From NCBI GenBank assembly GCA_016794345.1, contig JAEUKE010000223.1, positions 1 through 64,000 on the forward strand: a stretch of DNA of 64,000 nucleotides, in the 5' to 3' direction. Shown here piece by piece: positions 1 through 10,153 of this stretch. This DNA comes from Myxococcales bacterium. Lineage in GTDB: Bacteria; Myxococcota_A; Polyangia; Polyangiales; Polyangiaceae. Position 1 is the stretch's first letter. Every line of letters starts with the position of its first letter. The notes beneath the pieces are model-generated. The model worked only from the letters and a program-made list of their open reading frames with translations. It did no database searches and was not told where the DNA came from. The translations under genes and the position numbers were made by a program.

Positions 1-717
1 GACGATGTCGTTCGGGGACACGATCGAGCCGGGCTCGCGAACTCTAGAGATGACAACACCGTCAGAAGGAGCGAACAGCTCCGCGTCCGCGCGGGCGTTC
101 CGCGCGGCGCTGAGCCGCGCGCGCGCCGCGCGGACGTTCGCCTCGGCCATCGCGATGTCTTCCTCACGCGAGCCTTCGACGAGGAGCCGGAGCGACTCGT
201 TCGCGGAGAAGAGCCGCGCGTCCGCCGCTTGTTTGGCCGCTCGAGCGTCCTCGAGCGTGGCTTGTGCGAGGACGCCCTCTTCGAACAGCCGCTCGGTCCG
301 CGCGAAGTCCGGGTTGGCGTTCTTCACGCCGGCCGAGGCCTCGGCAACCATTGCGCGGGCGCGCGCGATCTCTGCCGGACGCGGCCCGGCCACGAGCTTC
401 TGCAGCACGGCCTCTTGTGCCGCCAGCGTGGCCTCCGCCGCCGACACGTCGTCGTCGAAGGTGCGCGTGTCGAGCCGGGCGAGCGCGTCACCCTCGTGGA
501 CCACCTGGCCTTCGTCGAGCTCCATCAGCTCGAGCCGCCCCGGCACCCGAAACGCGAGCTCCGCCTGGCGCACCTCCACGTTCCCGTAGATGGTGAGCTC
601 GCGATCGTCTCGATGATCCTTGTCGAGGCGCCCGGTCGAGACGGCCCAGGCCAAGGTGCCCGCGCCCGTGAGAAGAGCGAGGGCAAGGACTACGCGTGCG
701 GGCTTCTTCGCGCTCAT
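1..717 (-). CDS. HlyD-family periplasmic adaptor (YbhG-like), 3' end cut by window edge
   Basis: This is the first 239 codons of a membrane-fusion (adaptor) protein; the C-terminus lies beyond position 1. A signal anchor spans about residues 7-27. It is followed by a biotinyl/lipoyl-like half-domain with the YbhG-type run TIYGNVEVRQAELAFRVPGR and DEGQVVHEGDALARLD. A long alpha-hairpin (about 90-215) leads to the second lipoyl half (APSDGVV, EPGSIV). Such adaptors bridge an inner-membrane exporter and an outer-membrane channel. The ATG overlaps the stop of the upstream TetR gene by 4 bp (ATGA), so the two are translationally coupled. The order TetR then HlyD matches the E. coli cecR(ybiH)-ybhG arrangement, where ABC genes follow. 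I infer the ABC subunits lie just outside the window. Confidence 0.9.
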   Translation of the reverse strand, partial: MSAKKPARVVLALALLTGAGTLAWAVSTGRLDKDHRDDRELTIYGNVEVRQAELAFRVPGRLELMELDEGQVVHEGDALARLDTRTFDDDVSAAEATLAAQEAVLQKLVAGPRPAEIARARAMVAEASAGVKNANPDFARTERLFEEGVLAQATLEDARAAKQAADARLFSANESLRLLVEGSREEDIAMAEANVRAARARLSAARNARADAELFAPSDGVVISRVREPGSIVSPNDIV

Positions 718-1361
718 GAGCTCCTCGGCTGTGAGGCGGACGGATCGGCGGCGAGGCCGCGGAGCAGCGTCTCGACGTGAGCCTCGAGGATGCCGCGGCG
801 GTCGAGGGCGAAGTCGACGTGAGGCGCAAACGAGACCCGGAACAGCCCCAGCAACATGGCCGGGGCCACGATGAGCGGGGCGACATTGCGGGCTTCGACG
901 GGACGGAACTCCCCGCGCGCCACGCCGCGCTCGACGATCTGCGTCATGAACGCGAGCCCGCGCTTGATGACGAGATCGGCGTAGAGGCGCGCGAGCTGTG
1001 GGAAGTTCCCCGACTCGCTCACGAGGATCTTCAGGACGGCCGGGATGGGGCCGTCGAGCATGGCCTCGAACATCGGCACGAGCATCCGAACCAGGCTCGG
1101 CGTGGTCCCGTCGTAGCTGCGGAGGAGCGCCTCGGCGCGATCGAGGTTGGGCGTGATGGCCTCTCGAACGACCGCCTCGAAGAGCAGCTCCTTGCTGTCG
1201 AAGTAGAGGTAAACCGTGCCCTTGCTGACCCCGGCGCGGGCGGCGACGTCCTCCAGGCGGGTCGCCGCGAAGCCGCGCTCGGAGAAGAGCTCGGCCGCAG
1301 CTCGAACGAGCTCTCCTGGTCGGGCGTCGCTCCGGCGCTCCCACTTCTTTGTCGGTGGCAT
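714..1361 (-). CDS. TetR/AcrR-family transcriptional regulator
   Basis: A 215-residue repressor. The N-terminal helix-turn-helix lies at about residues 14-62, with the family hallmark AGVSKGTVYLYFDSKELLF. The C-terminal half is an all-helical ligand/dimer domain typical of efflux regulators (TetR_C, CecR/AcrR-like). It is the first gene of a two-gene unit with the HlyD adaptor, whose ATG overlaps this stop. A perfect palindrome upstream (1440-1453) and a matching half-site (1380-1385) are likely its operator, implying autorepression and control of the efflux genes. The inducer cannot be told from sequence. Confidence 0.93.
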   Translation of the reverse strand: MPPTKKWERRSDARPGELVRAAAELFSERGFAATRLEDVAARAGVSKGTVYLYFDSKELLFEAVVREAITPNLDRAEALLRSYDGTTPSLVRMLVPMFEAMLDGPIPAVLKILVSESGNFPQLARLYADLVIKRGLAFMTQIVERGVARGEFRPVEARNVAPLIVAPAMLLGLFRVSFAPHVDFALDRRGILEAHVETLLRGLAADPSASQPRSS

Positions 1362-1439
1362 GCCTGTCCTATCCAGCCGGTCAGTTAGATGAGCCGCGAA
1401 CTGCTGCTTGATTCACTATTCCCGAGCCACCAGTATATT

Positions 1440-1453
1440 ACTGACTGGTCAGT
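1440..1453. promoter_or_regulatory. Palindromic operator, probably for the TetR repressor
   Basis: ACTGAC-TG-GTCAGT is a perfect 6+6 bp inverted repeat about 80 bp upstream of the TetR start. The half-site GTCAGT recurs at 1380-1385, close to the start codon. TetR/AcrR regulators of efflux operons commonly bind TGACTGGTCAGT-type palindromes, so autoregulation is the natural reading. The surrounding 1362-1498 gap holds no gene. Confidence 0.65.
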
Positions 1454-1498
1454 TATAGACACGCCGCCGCCTCGTCAACCCCCGCCGTCACGCGGGCC

Positions 1499-2143
1499 TC
1501 ACCAGGCGACGTCGAAGGTCCGCACGTCGGCTTCGAGCGAGCAGCGGGTTCGCGCCTCGGCCCCGTAGTGCCGCACGATCCCTTCGATCTGTCCGATCTG
1601 GTACTCCCAGAGCCCGAAGGCATTCGTGAGCAGGAGCCGCACGTGTTGGGGCCCGACCCGCGCGGCCGCGTAACGTGGCCCGGTCACGACGAGCCTGTAG
1701 ATGTCGGGCAAGGCGAGCAGCGCTTCATCGGGCTTGGAGACGGCCGCGGCCGTGACCCGACCGATCGTCGACTCGAGGAAGGTCCCGATGTCGTCGCGCG
1801 CGAGGCGGCGCACCGCCTCGCGATGGGGCGTGCTCGGGGCTCGCTTCTTCGCGACGTGCATGATCAGCGCGGCGTGATCGACCAGCGGATAGTCCACGAA
1901 GGGGACGTACGTGCCCAATCGCGGAGGAGAAACGAGCGTCTTCTCGATTGTGCGCCAATCCGGCCCCAGCTCCTTCGTGAGCCGTGAGAGGAACATGCCC
2001 TTGAGCGTCTGGTCCGCGGGGTAAGCCGCGAGGAGCATGGCCGTGTCGACGTCTCCGGAGAGGACGCTCGACGCGGTGATCTCCCCGGCCGGAGGCAGGA
2101 CACGAAGGAGCGGTTTGCTGGGCGCGCGCACGAGGTGATCCAT
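1499..2143 (-). CDS. DUF2378 family protein (TIGR02265-type)
   Basis: A 214-residue soluble protein from the ATG at 2143; an in-frame TTG at 2170 would add nine residues. It resembles the DUF2378 (TIGR02265) family, which is expanded in myxobacteria and has no established function. The features used are a C-terminal core with GPRYAAARVGPQHVRLLLTN and a late GIVRHYG segment, plus the overall length near 200. There is no signal peptide or membrane helix. It stands alone, divergent from the cysteine-rich lipoprotein, with an 113-bp spacer. The family assignment is by pattern, not by search. Confidence 0.78.
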   Translation of the reverse strand: MDHLVRAPSKPLLRVLPPAGEITASSVLSGDVDTAMLLAAYPADQTLKGMFLSRLTKELGPDWRTIEKTLVSPPRLGTYVPFVDYPLVDHAALIMHVAKKRAPSTPHREAVRRLARDDIGTFLESTIGRVTAAAVSKPDEALLALPDIYRLVVTGPRYAAARVGPQHVRLLLTNAFGLWEYQIGQIEGIVRHYGAEARTRCSLEADVRTFDVAW

Positions 2144-2256
2144 TGTCGCCGCCGACCGGAGGACGGTCAAAGGCAGCGTTCAGAAGCCTGTCTGCGACTC
2201 CGATCCGCTCGGAGATGCGCTGCGCTCCGGCCGTGGTTCCTGTAGCTTGTTGCACC

Positions 2257-5010
2257 ATGTTTCTCTCCCGCTGGTTGCCCATCACCTCGTTGGTCCTCCT
2301 GTCTGCCGGCTGCGAGCTCATCGCCAGCGTCGACAGCAGCAAGATCCCGAAGGAAGACGACGGAGGAGGCGGCGGCGCCGGAGGGTCGGGCGGCGGCGAA
2401 GGCGGGTGCAGCGATGCCTCGCAGTGCGCGGCACCGGAGAACGAGTGCCAGGTCGCCGCGTGTGTCGACGCCACCTGTGGCGCGCAGCCGAAGCCCGCGG
2501 GGACGCCGGCCACCGCGGTCGCCGGAAACTGCAGCGCGGAGCAATGTGACGGGAGCGGCGCGGTCCAGCTCGTCGCGAACGACGAAGACCTCCCCGACGA
2601 CGGGATGGAGTGCACGCAGGACGTCTGCCAGAGCGGCACCGCTGCCCATCCGCCCGAGGCGGCGGGCTTCCCGTGCGGGCGCAACGACGCTCTGCAGTGC
2701 GACGGCGCGGGCATCTGCGTCGGCTGCATCGAGGCCGAAGACTGCGGCGTCGACACCGAGTGCCAGACGTTCGCCTGCAACGCGGGCCGCTGCGAGACGA
2801 CAAACGTCGCGGCCGGGACGGAGCTGGCGAGCCAGACGGAAGGCGACTGCCAGAAGCTGCAGTGCAACGGCAGCGGCGCGGTCGAGAGCGTGGACGACGA
2901 CGCCGATCTGCCGGACGACGACAACGCCTGCACCGAGGACGTCTGCACGTCGGGGACGCCGTCGAACCCAAACGTGATGCAGGGGACCACGTGTGGCACC
3001 TCCCTCGTCTGCGACGGCAACGGCCAGTGCGTCGGCTGCCTCGCGCCGTCGGAGTGCCCGGGCTCGGACACGGAGTGCCAGACGCGCACTTGCAACGCGG
3101 GGGTCTGCGGCTTCGCCTTCGCCGCGCCGGGCACCGTCCTCGCGCAGCAGGCGGAGGGCGACTGCAAGCAGGACGAGTGTGACGGAAGCGGCGGCGTGAC
3201 CAGCGTCAACCTCGACACCGACGTCCCGCCCGAAGACGGAGACGTCTGCACGACCTCGGCCTGCGACATGGGCAACCCCATGCAGGCTGCCGTGATGGAC
3301 GGCACGCCTTGCAGCGACGCGAACGCGTGCACCCAGACCGACACCTGCCAGGCGGGCTTCTGCACCGGCTCGAACCCGGTGGTCTGCACGGCGCTCGATC
3401 AATGCCACGTCGCGGGCATCTGTGATCCGCAGAACGGGTCGTGCTCGAACCCGAACGCGCCCGACGGCACCGGCTGCGACGACGGCGACGACTGCACGCA
3501 GACCGACACCTGCCAGACCGGCGCCTGCTCGGGCGCGAACCCCGTGGTCTGCACGCCGCTCGACGAGTGTCACGTCGCGGGCGTCTGCGACAGCGGCACC
3601 GGCACCTGCTCGAACCCGACCCAGCCAGACGGCACGCCGTGCACCGGCGGCGCTTGCCTGGCCGGCAGCTGCGAAGGCGCCCCGCAGGTCGTCTCGACGC
3701 TGCCCGCCGAAGGCGCGACCAACATCGCGGAGAGCGCGACGATCTCGATCACCTTCAACACCGCGATGAGCCCCGCGTCGCTGACGCTCAAGTCCACGCT
3801 CGACTCCGGGCCCTGCACCGGGACCATCCAGGTCTCGACCGACGACTTCGTGACCTGCGTCCCCCTGACGAGCCCCGCGCTCAGCGCCGGCGACACGGTG
3901 CTCACGGTCACGCCCGACCCGAGCCTCTCGTTCGGAGCCACCTTCAAGATCCGCGTCACGACGGGCGTGCAGAGCGCGGCCGCGATCCCGCTCCAGGCGA
4001 ACTTCGAGCTGCCGACCGGCTTCACCACGCGGACCGACGTCGCTCCCATCAATGACAGCATCGTCATCTCCCAGGTCTACGGCGGCGGCGGAAACACCGG
4101 CGCCCCCTACACGAACGACTTCATCGAGCTCCACAACCGCGGCACCACCACGGTCTCTCTCGCGGGCTACAGCGTGCAATACGCGAGCTCGGCGGGGACG
4201 ACCTGGACCGCGACGAACCTGACCGGGTCGATCCCGCCGGGCGGCTATTACCTGGTGCAGGAGGGATCGGGCGGCGCGAACGGGGTGCCGCTGCCGACTC
4301 CCAACGCAACCGGGACCATTGCCATGAGCGCGACGAACGGGAAGGTCGCGCTCGTGAACACGACCACGCTCCAGACCGGTGCTTGCCCCGTGGGCGCACA
4401 GATCGTCGACTTCGTGGGCTTCGGCACCGCGAACTGCTTCGAAGGTGCCGCGGCGGCTCCTGCCCCTTCCGCCACCGCCTCCGTCCTGCGCGGTCGGCTC
4501 GGGTTCGTGGACACGAACGTCAACTCGGCCGACTTCGCGACGACTTCCCCCAACCCGCGCAACAACCTCTCGGCCGTCCGCACCTTCACCCTGAACGAGA
4601 CGAACGTCCCGACCGAGGCGGACTACTGCGCCATCGTCTCGCCCGTCTCGATCACGGCGACGACGGCCACGAGCACCGGCGACATCTACTGCCAGGTCTA
4701 CGAGGCCGGCCAGACCGAGGCGGGCGGCGCCGCCGGGACGTTCACCGTGGAGATCGGCTACGGGCCCGCGGGCTCGAACCCCGAGAGCGAGACCGGCTGG
4801 ACGTGGCAAGCCGCGCCCTTCAACGTGCAGGTCGGGAACAACGACGAGTACTTCACGGCGCTCACCGCGCCTGCTCCCGGCAGCTACCGCTACGGCTGCC
4901 GGGTCGGGATCGGGAACACCTTCACGTATTGCGACTTCGGCGGCGCGGGCTCCAACCCGAGCCTCTCTTACGAGACGCCGAACCAGCCCGTCCTCACCGT
5001 CAATCCTTGA
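2257..5010 (+). CDS. Large cysteine-rich surface lipoprotein with Ig-like and lamin-tail domains
   Basis: A 917-residue lipoprotein. The start is the ATG giving a signal peptide with lipobox SAGC (Cys19). A Gly/acidic linker follows, then about 400 residues of Cys-rich repeats: blocks built on CTQTDTCQ.G.C, NPVVCT, CHVAG.CD and PDGTPC recur, with three earlier variant blocks containing ECQT...C.AG.C. From about residue 475 there is an SbsA-type Ig-like domain (VSTLPAEGATNIAESATISI). From about 600-770 there is a lamin-tail domain (IVISQVYGGGGN, NDFIELHNRG, VSLAGYSVQY), a fold common in secreted bacterial proteins. The last 140 residues form an unassigned beta-rich domain. It is probably outer-surface exposed and disulfide-stabilised. 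Its 3' end overlaps the convergent fluC by 11 bp. Ligand unknown. Confidence 0.88.
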   Translation: MFLSRWLPITSLVLLSAGCELIASVDSSKIPKEDDGGGGGAGGSGGGEGGCSDASQCAAPENECQVAACVDATCGAQPKPAGTPATAVAGNCSAEQCDGSGAVQLVANDEDLPDDGMECTQDVCQSGTAAHPPEAAGFPCGRNDALQCDGAGICVGCIEAEDCGVDTECQTFACNAGRCETTNVAAGTELASQTEGDCQKLQCNGSGAVESVDDDADLPDDDNACTEDVCTSGTPSNPNVMQGTTCGTSLVCDGNGQCVGCLAPSECPGSDTECQTRTCNAGVCGFAFAAPGTVLAQQAEGDCKQDECDGSGGVTSVNLDTDVPPEDGDVCTTSACDMGNPMQAAVMDGTPCSDANACTQTDTCQAGFCTGSNPVVCTALDQCHVAGICDPQNGSCSNPNAPDGTGCDDGDDCTQTDTCQTGACSGANPVVCTPLDECHVAGVCDSGTGTCSNPTQPDGTPCTGGACLAGSCEGAPQVVSTLPAEGATNIAESATISITFNTAMSPASLTLKSTLDSGPCTGTIQVSTDDFVTCVPLTSPALSAGDTVLTVTPDPSLSFGATFKIRVTTGVQSAAAIPLQANFELPTGFTTRTDVAPINDSIVISQVYGGGGNTGAPYTNDFIELHNRGTTTVSLAGYSVQYASSAGTTWTATNLTGSIPPGGYYLVQEGSGGANGVPLPTPNATGTIAMSATNGKVALVNTTTLQTGACPVGAQIVDFVGFGTANCFEGAAAAPAPSATASVLRGRLGFVDTNVNSADFATTSPNPRNNLSAVRTFTLNETNVPTEADYCAIVSPVSITATTATSTGDIYCQVYEAGQTEAGGAAGTFTVEIGYGPAGSNPESETGWTWQAAPFNVQVGNNDEYFTALTAPAPGSYRYGCRVGIGNTFTYCDFGGAGSNPSLSYETPNQPVLTVNP

Positions 5011-5380
5011 GGGCGCGGCCCGCAGCGAGCCCCAGCACGACGGCGACGAAACACGCCGCCGTCGTGACCGCGAGGTTCACGAGCGCGACGCCGCGCGTGC
5101 CGTCCTGCGCGAGCTTCGTCGTCTCGTAAGCAAACGCGGAGTAGGTCGTGAGCCCGCCGAGGAAGCCGCTCGTCAGCGCCACGCGGAGCCCGAGCGGGAA
5201 CGACGCGAGGCTCACCGAGGCCTGCATGACCAGGCCCATGAGGAAACAGCCCGCGACGTTCACGAGCAGCGTGCCGACCGGGAACGCGTCACCGAAGCGC
5301 CGGGCCGCCCAGACGGAGACGAGGTACCGCGTCCCGGCGCCGATGGCCCCGGCGAAGCAAACCCAGAGGAGCCGCTGCAT
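5000..5380 (-). CDS. crcB: Fluoride efflux channel FluC/CrcB
   Basis: A 126-residue, four-helix inner-membrane protein that exports fluoride as a dual-topology dimer. Family marks are present: GAIGAGTRYLVS in helix 1, GTLLVNVAGCFLMG in helix 2 (with the conserved Asn), and GFLGGLTTYSAFAYE in helix 3, which matches the GGxTTFSxF signature. The length is normal. It is a single-copy full-length form rather than a split pair. The stop lies inside the 3' end of the convergent cysteine-rich gene. Only 47 bp separate its start from the next gene upstream, too little for a fluoride riboswitch. Confidence 0.95.
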   Translation of the reverse strand: MQRLLWVCFAGAIGAGTRYLVSVWAARRFGDAFPVGTLLVNVAGCFLMGLVMQASVSLASFPLGLRVALTSGFLGGLTTYSAFAYETTKLAQDGTRGVALVNLAVTTAACFVAVVLGLAAGRALKD

Positions 5381-5427
5381 GGCCTCGGCGTTTCACGGGC
5401 GCCGCGGAGCGGCAAGACCGCTCGACC

Positions 5428-6195
5428 TCAGGCCTTCATCCGGTAGCCGGTCTTGAACATCCAGCTCACGACGCCGACGCAGAGAACGAGGAAGAGGAAG
5501 GTCATGCCGAGGCTCGTTCCCACGCCGACGTCGGAGACGCCGAAGAAGCTCCAGCGGAACCCGCTCACGAGGTAGACGACCGGGTTGAAGAGCGTCACGG
5601 TCTGCCAGGTCGGCGGCAACATCCGGATCGAGTAGAAGCTGCCGCCCAGGAACGTGAGCGGCGTGACGATGAGGAGGGGGACGAGCTGGAGCTTCTCGAA
5701 GCTGTCCGCCCAGAGCCCGATGATGAAGCCGAAGAGGCTGAAGGTGATCGAGGTCAGGAGGAGAAAGCCGATCATCCAGACCGGGTGCGCGATCTCGTAG
5801 GGAACGAAGAGCCGCGCCGTGATCAGGATGATCGTGCCGACCATGACGGACTTGGTCGCCGCGGCGCCGACGTACCCGAGGAGGATCTCCGCGAACGAGA
5901 TGGGCGCCGAGAGCACCTCGTAGATGGTCCCCGCGAAGCGCGGCATGTAGATCCCGAACGACGCGTTCGAGATGCTCTCCGTGAGGAGCGAGAGCATCGT
6001 GAGGCCCGGGATGATGAACGCGCCGTACGCAATGCCGTCGATCTCGGTCATGCGCGAGCCGATGGCCGACCCGAAAACCACGAAGTAGAGCGACGTGGAG
6101 ATGACCGGCGACGCGATGCTCTGCAGCAGCGTGCGGAACGTGCGCGCCATCTCGAACAGGTAGATCGCCCGCACGGCATACGGGTTGAGGCTCAT
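5428..6195 (-). CDS. ABC-2 type permease (YadH-like)
   Basis: A 255-residue integral membrane subunit with six predicted helices, of the ABC-2 family. The run NPVVYLVSGFRWSFFGVSDV and the stretch TPLTFLGGSFYSIRMLPPTW closely follow the E. coli YadH pattern. The ATG overlaps the stop of the ATPase gene by 4 bp (ATGA), so the two subunits are coupled. YadGH-type exporters move an undefined hydrophobic or envelope-related substrate; the substrate here is unknown. Confidence 0.92.
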   Translation of the reverse strand: MSLNPYAVRAIYLFEMARTFRTLLQSIASPVISTSLYFVVFGSAIGSRMTEIDGIAYGAFIIPGLTMLSLLTESISNASFGIYMPRFAGTIYEVLSAPISFAEILLGYVGAAATKSVMVGTIILITARLFVPYEIAHPVWMIGFLLLTSITFSLFGFIIGLWADSFEKLQLVPLLIVTPLTFLGGSFYSIRMLPPTWQTVTLFNPVVYLVSGFRWSFFGVSDVGVGTSLGMTFLFLVLCVGVVSWMFKTGYRMKA

Positions 6196-7115
6196 GCGCG
6201 CGCCCTCACGAGATCGACGAAGATGTCCTCGAGCGAGCTCTGCTCCGTCTGCAGGTCCTTGAAGGCGACGCTCGCCTGCGCGAGCGCCCGGAGCAGATCG
6301 GCGATGCCCGACCGGTCCTCCTTGGCGAAGGTGTAGACGAGCTCGTGGCCGCCGGCGCCGAGCTCGAGCTCGAACCGCGAGAGCGACTCCGGCACGCTCT
6401 CGAGCGGCTCTTGCAGCTGCAGCGTGAGCTTCTTCTTGCCGAGCTTCGCCATGAGCGTCGCCTTGTCCTCGCAGAGCACGATCTGCCCTTTGTTGATGAT
6501 GCCGATTCGATCGGCCATCTCCTCCGCTTCTTCGATGTAGTGCGTCGTCAGGATGACCGTGACACCCGTCTCGCGGAGCGACCGGACCATCTCCCACATG
6601 TCGCGGCGGAGCTCGACGTCCACCCCGGCGGTCGGCTCGTCCAAGAAGAGGATCTGCGGCTCGTGTGACAGCGCCTTGGCGATGAGGACGCGGCGCTTCA
6701 TTCCCCCCGAGAGCGTCATGATCTTGCTGTTGCGCTTGTCCCAGAGCGAGAGCGACCGAAGGACCTTCTCGATGTGCGCGGGGTCCTTCGGCTTGCCGAA
6801 GAGGCCGCGGCTGAAGTTCACGGTGGCCCACACGGTCTCGAACATGTCGGTCGAGAGCTCCTGCGGGACGAGGCCGATCTTCGCACGCGCGCGGCGGTAG
6901 TCCTTCACGATGTCGTGACCGTCGGCGAGCACCGTGCCGCTTGTGGGGTTCACGATGCCGCAGATGACCCCGATGAGCGTCGTCTTGCCCGCGCCGTTCG
7001 GTCCGAGCAGGGCGAAGATCTCGCCTCGACGGATCTCGAGGCTCACGCCCTTCAGAGCCTGCAGGCCCGAGGCGTAGATCTTGTCGAGGTCTTTGACGGC
7101 GATGATGGGGTCCAC
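6192..7115 (-). CDS. ABC transporter ATP-binding protein (YadG-like)
   Basis: A 307-residue ATPase. Walker A is GPNGAGKTT (about residues 38-46), the signature is LSGGMKRR, Walker B is ILFLDEPTAGVD, and the switch His is in LTTHYIEEAEEMADR. The remaining 90 residues form the accessory C-terminal domain usual in drug/lipid/polysaccharide ABC-2 ATPases. It is the promoter-proximal gene of the unit and ends in a 4-bp overlap with its permease. Function: energising export by the neighbouring YadH-like subunit. Confidence 0.94.
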   Translation of the reverse strand: MDPIIAVKDLDKIYASGLQALKGVSLEIRRGEIFALLGPNGAGKTTLIGVICGIVNPTSGTVLADGHDIVKDYRRARAKIGLVPQELSTDMFETVWATVNFSRGLFGKPKDPAHIEKVLRSLSLWDKRNSKIMTLSGGMKRRVLIAKALSHEPQILFLDEPTAGVDVELRRDMWEMVRSLRETGVTVILTTHYIEEAEEMADRIGIINKGQIVLCEDKATLMAKLGKKKLTLQLQEPLESVPESLSRFELELGAGGHELVYTFAKEDRSGIADLLRALAQASVAFKDLQTEQSSLEDIFVDLVRARA

Positions 7116-7235
7116 GCTCGCTCTCGCCTATCACGGCGAGCGTGGGAGCGGGGCATTGGCTCTCCACGGTTTCCTTTGCGCAACAGGGCTGTCCCAAAGA
7201 AGCACCACTGCGCCCAGCCGCGCAGGACGCCGGCC

Positions 7236-7739
7236 GTGCGTTTCGTCTACGATCGACTCGTGTCGTTCGAGCCGCCCGACTACCTGGCGTCGCTCCACGC
7301 GTGCGTGGACGGGTACGACGGCGCCCACCGTGAGGCGGTCGTGCGCGCGCCGGACGTCTTCGCATTCTTCGCGCGGCTCTTCCAGGACCCCGAGCTCCCC
7401 TCCTCCGCGCGGACGCTCGTGAACGCGGTGCTCGCCTATTTCGTGGCGCCGCACGACGCGCTCTCGGAGGAAGAGCTCGGCCCCTTCGGCCTGCTCGACG
7501 ATCTCTATGTCGCCGCCCATGCCTTCCAGCTGCTCAGGCGGGAGCTCTCCGGGGACGTCCTCCAGACCGCCTGGCAGAAGCGCGGCAGGGCCGCCGCGCA
7601 GTCGATCCGAGGCCGCCGCGAGCCTCCTGCGGACGACGACGAGGACGTCGAGGAGGTGATGGCCACGGTGCGCTCCGAGAGCCGTGCCGCCATCGGCAAA
7701 CACGGGCGGGAGGCGCTGAAGCTCGCCGGGATCGGCTGA
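7236..7739 (+). CDS. DUF1232 (YkvA-type) domain protein
   Basis: A 167-residue protein from a GTG preceded by AGGA eight bases upstream (7224-7227); a second in-frame GTG at 7260 is possible. The segment LVNAVLAYFVAPHDALSEEELGPFGLLDDLYVAA matches the DUF1232 core (a hydrophobic helix, a P-D turn, then LDD). In most members this is a short membrane-associated helical pair. The C-terminal third is charged (DDDEDVEE) and probably cytosolic. The gene is divergent from the ABC exporter by 120 bp and convergent with the next lipoprotein. Role unknown. Confidence 0.75.
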   Translation: MRFVYDRLVSFEPPDYLASLHACVDGYDGAHREAVVRAPDVFAFFARLFQDPELPSSARTLVNAVLAYFVAPHDALSEEELGPFGLLDDLYVAAHAFQLLRRELSGDVLQTAWQKRGRAAAQSIRGRREPPADDDEDVEEVMATVRSESRAAIGKHGREALKLAGIG

Positions 7740-7742
7740 ACG

Positions 7743-8459
7743 TCAGCGATACGCCGTGCCCATCGCGTAGGCGCGGACACACGAGCAGCGGAGGGCTTCC
7801 GTGATGGGCCTCGGCTCGAGGGCGATGCGGCCGCCGCCGAAGCGAACCAGGTAGCTCCGGTCCCAGAGCGAGCCGTCTCGATCACGCGCCACGAGCATGA
7901 TCCCGTCCGCCAGATCGCTCCCCACGAAGAGCGGGCTCGTCATCCCGCCGTTCTCTCTCACCACGGAGTCGAATGACGTGCTCGCCATGAGCTCGTAGGC
8001 GGTGCCAGTGATGCGGTACGCCAGCAGCACGGGGGGCTCCTCCGCGCGGGCGAGCGGGTCGCGATAGAGGACGAGCAGCACGTCACCCTCGCCCGCCTCG
8101 CCGAGCCCCAGCGCGAGGCCGTAAGGCGGGAGCCCACCGGTGGAGAGCGCCAGGCTGCTCTCGTACCGACCGTTCCTGAAGACGTGCAGGCGCGACTGGT
8201 AGTCGGCCCCGAGCACCTCGACGCTGCCACCGCTCGCTCGCGCGAAGCTCGCCGAGGCGACGCCCGTGAGGCCACGTGACGCGAGGCTCGCCCGCGCCGC
8301 TTCGACCGTCGTGGCACCCGGCCTCAAGCCGAGCGCCTCCGGCGCGAGGTCGTCCAGCGTTCCGACCCGCAGCGGCTCCTCGACCACGGGAGCAAAGCCG
8401 GAGCAGCCGGAGACGGCCAGGCCGACCGAGAGGAGCGCAGCCCGGATTCGCCGAGACAC
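7743..8459 (-). CDS. Putative lipoprotein of unknown function
   Basis: A 238-residue protein with a signal peptide and lipobox VSGC (Cys19). The mature part begins with a short LRPGATTVEAARASLASRGL helix, reminiscent of SmpA/OmlA-type small-repeat motifs. A beta-rich body follows (GSVEVLGADYQSRLHVFRNG, GEGDVLLVLYRDPLA). No enzyme motif is visible. It is probably envelope-located. It is divergent from the ABC-F gene with a 64-bp spacer. Confidence 0.7.
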   Translation of the reverse strand: MSRRIRAALLSVGLAVSGCSGFAPVVEEPLRVGTLDDLAPEALGLRPGATTVEAARASLASRGLTGVASASFARASGGSVEVLGADYQSRLHVFRNGRYESSLALSTGGLPPYGLALGLGEAGEGDVLLVLYRDPLARAEEPPVLLAYRITGTAYELMASTSFDSVVRENGGMTSPLFVGSDLADGIMLVARDRDGSLWDRSYLVRFGGGRIALEPRPITEALRCSCVRAYAMGTAYR

Positions 8460-8523
8460 GGGGATGGAAGGTGCAGGGACGAGGCCCGAAATTCAGCCGC
8501 CATGCTAAGAGACCCGCCGCCTC

Positions 8524-10146
<1,623 letters not shown>

Positions 10147-10153
10147 CCCGCGC

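Noticed and set aside
2167..4809. Very long antisense open frame (about 880 codons) opposite the cysteine-rich lipoprotein
   Set aside because: It is Arg/Ala/Gly/Asp-rich without domains and mirrors the GC-rich third positions of the real gene; the plus-strand product has a signal peptide and clear domains.
5381..5427. Possible fluoride riboswitch upstream of fluC
   Set aside because: Only 47 bp are available before the next stop codon and the conserved pseudoknot bases are not seen.
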